Source: an uncultured Verrucomicrobiota bacterium (lineage in GTDB: Bacteria > Verrucomicrobiota > Kiritimatiellia > RFP12 > UBA1067). From it: 5,526 bases of DNA. Where the stretch lies: positions 1-5,526 of the forward strand of contig CALZAJ010000115.1 of the NCBI GenBank assembly GCA_945613785.1, read 5' to 3'. This document shows, piece after piece, positions 4,184-5,526 of the stretch. The notes beneath the pieces were generated by a model. The model searched no databases and was not told the origin of the DNA. It worked only from the letters and a program-made list of their open reading frames with translations. Position 1 is the first letter of the stretch. The number at the start of each line of letters is the position of its first letter. The translations under genes and the position numbers were made by a program.

Positions 4184-5526
4184 TTATGCGCGCTTCAACT
4201 GAGGGAAGAGGACGACATCGCGAATCGAGTCGGTGCCCGTGAGGAACATCACGAGACGATCGACGCCGAATCCGAGGCCACCCGTCGGCGGCATACCGCA
4301 TTCGAGCGCACTGATGAAGTCCTCATCGATCTTCTCGGTATCCTCGCCCGCCTGGTTCTCAAGCGCCTTGCGCTGCTCAAGCGGATCGTTCTGCTCGGTG
4401 TAGCCCGGGCAGAGCTCGCGGCCGGCGACGACGAACTCGAAGACATCCACGAGCGACGGATCGTCCTTGCACGCCTTGGCGAGCGGAACGAACTCGTGCG
4501 GAATGCGCGTGACGAACGTCGGCTGCATGAGATTCTTCTCAATCAGCTTGTCGTAGACCTCGTGCGTGAGCATGAGCTCGGTGGTGACGCCGTCCAGCTC
4601 GAGATTGGTCTCCGTCTCCTTGCCCTTCGCCTTCGCCTTCGCGAGCTGGGTCGGGAAGTCAAGCTCGAACCAATCGTCACCCATCAGCTCCTTGACGAGA
4701 TCCTTGTAGGCCACGCGACGATACGGCGGATTGAAGTTGATGACCGTGCCGGAATCGCCGTAGGGGACCTCGCGCTTGCCGATGACGGTGTCACAGAGGT
4801 GCGGCAGAAGGCCTTCCATGATCGCTTCCATCGAGGTGCGGTCGCCATAGGCCTCGTAGATTTCGCACACCGTGAACTCGGGGTTGTGCGTGCGGTCGAT
4901 GCCTTCGTTTCGGAAGTCTTTGCCGAGCTCGAACACCTTGTTCATGCCGCCGACGAGCAGACGCTTGAGGTAGAGCTCGGGGGCGATGCGCATCACGCAG
5001 TCCTTGTCGAGCGCATTGAAGTGCGAGAAGAACGGCTTCGCGGCCGCACCACCCGCCTGATCCTGCAGAATCGGCGTCTCGACTTCGACAAAGCCCTTGC
5101 CCCAGAGATACTTGCGGATCTCCATCAGGAGGCGGGAACGCGTGAAGAAACGCTCGCGAGACGCGTCGTTCGTCATCAGATCGACGTAACGACGACGATA
5201 GCACTCCTCCTGATCGGCAAGGCCGTGAAACTTCTCCGGCGGCTGTTCGAGGGCCTTCGCAAGAAGCGCCCACTCCTTCACGACAAGCGACTTCTCGCCC
5301 TTCTGGGTCGTGAAGAGCGTACCCTCCGCGCCGATGATGTCGCCGAGGTTGAGCTGCTTGAAGCCGGCGAACATCGTCTCCGACAATTCGTCGCGCTTGA
5401 AGATGACCTGAAACTTGTCCGTGCCGTCGTTCATGGTACAGAAGTTCATCTTGCCCATGCGGCGGATCATCAGCAGACGGCCCGCGATACGGACGGTCTT
5501 GCCCTCTTCGAACTCCGCGCGGACCT
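4184..5526 (-). CDS. lysS: Lysyl-tRNA synthetase, class II (5' end outside window)
   Basis: Charges tRNA-Lys with lysine in the cytoplasm. 446 codons plus stop are visible; the frame is open to the right edge, so about 50 N-terminal residues of a roughly 500-residue enzyme are missing. The Met at 5470 is internal, because the preceding residues (TVRIAGRLLM) belong to the OB-fold anticodon-binding domain. Numbering from the first full codon: OB-fold RRMGKMNF (21-28); motif 1 region GFVEVETPIL (144-153); GGAAAKPF (158-165); RIAPELYLKRLLVGG (179-193, E183); motif 2 FRNEG (204-208) and HNPEFT (213-218) with lysine-pocket E221 and Y223; motif 3 GGLGFGVDR (415-423, R423). The C-terminal lysine-pocket loop is divergent (see findings). 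The stop TAA lies 29 bp before kinase 1, with no terminator between. Family assignment is very secure. Confidence 0.97.
   Translation of the reverse strand, partial: VRAEFEEGKTVRIAGRLLMIRRMGKMNFCTMNDGTDKFQVIFKRDELSETMFAGFKQLNLGDIIGAEGTLFTTQKGEKSLVVKEWALLAKALEQPPEKFHGLADQEECYRRRYVDLMTNDASRERFFTRSRLLMEIRKYLWGKGFVEVETPILQDQAGGAAAKPFFSHFNALDKDCVMRIAPELYLKRLLVGGMNKVFELGKDFRNEGIDRTHNPEFTVCEIYEAYGDRTSMEAIMEGLLPHLCDTVIGKREVPYGDSGTVINFNPPYRRVAYKDLVKELMGDDWFELDFPTQLAKAKAKGKETETNLELDGVTTELMLTHEVYDKLIEKNLMQPTFVTRIPHEFVPLAKACKDDPSLVDVFEFVVAGRELCPGYTEQNDPLEQRKALENQAGEDTEKIDEDFISALECGMPPTGGLGFGVDRLVMFLTGTDSIRDVVLFPQLKRA

Noticed and set aside
4193..4198. TTGAAG in the end of lysS as a -35 box
   Set aside because: Spacing to TATAAT is 24 bp, too long for a standard promoter; the extended -10 explains the site without it.
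5468..5470. ATG as the start of lysS
   Set aside because: The frame continues upstream to the window edge with 18 more codons that fit the LysRS OB-fold, so this Met is internal and the gene is simply cut by the window.
1..5526. CRISPR arrays, insertion sequences, tRNA genes or long repeats
   Set aside because: No repeated units longer than about 8 bases in array spacing, no transposase-like frame and no tRNA-like cloverleaf was seen; the window is continuous coding sequence with short gaps.

Overview
The window is GC-rich (roughly 60% by eye), almost fully coding, and every gene I can support lies on the minus strand. Read in the direction of transcription (right to left) the order is: lysyl-tRNA synthetase (5' end outside the window); a membrane-anchored Ser/Thr protein kinase (kinase 1); a PP2C-family protein phosphatase; a second membrane-anchored Ser/Thr kinase (kinase 2); and an M20-family metallodipeptidase whose 3' end runs off the left edge. 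No RNA gene, mobile element, CRISPR array or intrinsic terminator is visible, and no gene-free stretch exceeds 30 bases.

The four genes after lysS look like one transcription unit. Kinase 1 and the phosphatase are 4 bp apart, phosphatase and kinase 2 overlap by 4 bp (ATGA), and kinase 2 and the peptidase are 18 bp apart. Phosphatase, kinase 2 and peptidase each have a purine-rich Shine-Dalgarno (SD). Kinase 1 has none. Instead it has an extended -10 element (TGGTATAAT) ending 8 bases before its ATG, which predicts a leaderless or near-leaderless mRNA. An exact 8-bp inverted repeat overlaps the end of that -10 and places the start codon in its 6-base centre. This is the most unusual regulatory structure in the window.

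The biological core is a kinase-phosphatase-kinase cassette. The two kinases align without gaps from about residue 16 to residue 270, so they are probably an old tandem duplication. They differ in activation loop and juxtamembrane linker. Both end in a single hydrophobic segment followed by only three residues, so they look like tail-anchored cytoplasmic kinases with no external sensor domain, unlike PASTA-type kinases. The phosphatase, with all expected metal-binding aspartates, presumably reverses phosphorylation by one or both. The peptidase is probably a housekeeping passenger, although a functional link cannot be excluded.

Organism: an SD-using bacterium. Hanks-type kinases with DLG in place of DFG, linked to PP2C, together with a divergent bacterial-type LysRS, would fit the Planctomycetes-Verrucomicrobia-Chlamydiae group (for example a Kiritimatiellota, Lentisphaerota or Verrucomicrobiota genome). 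That is an impression from sequence style, not a demonstrated assignment.
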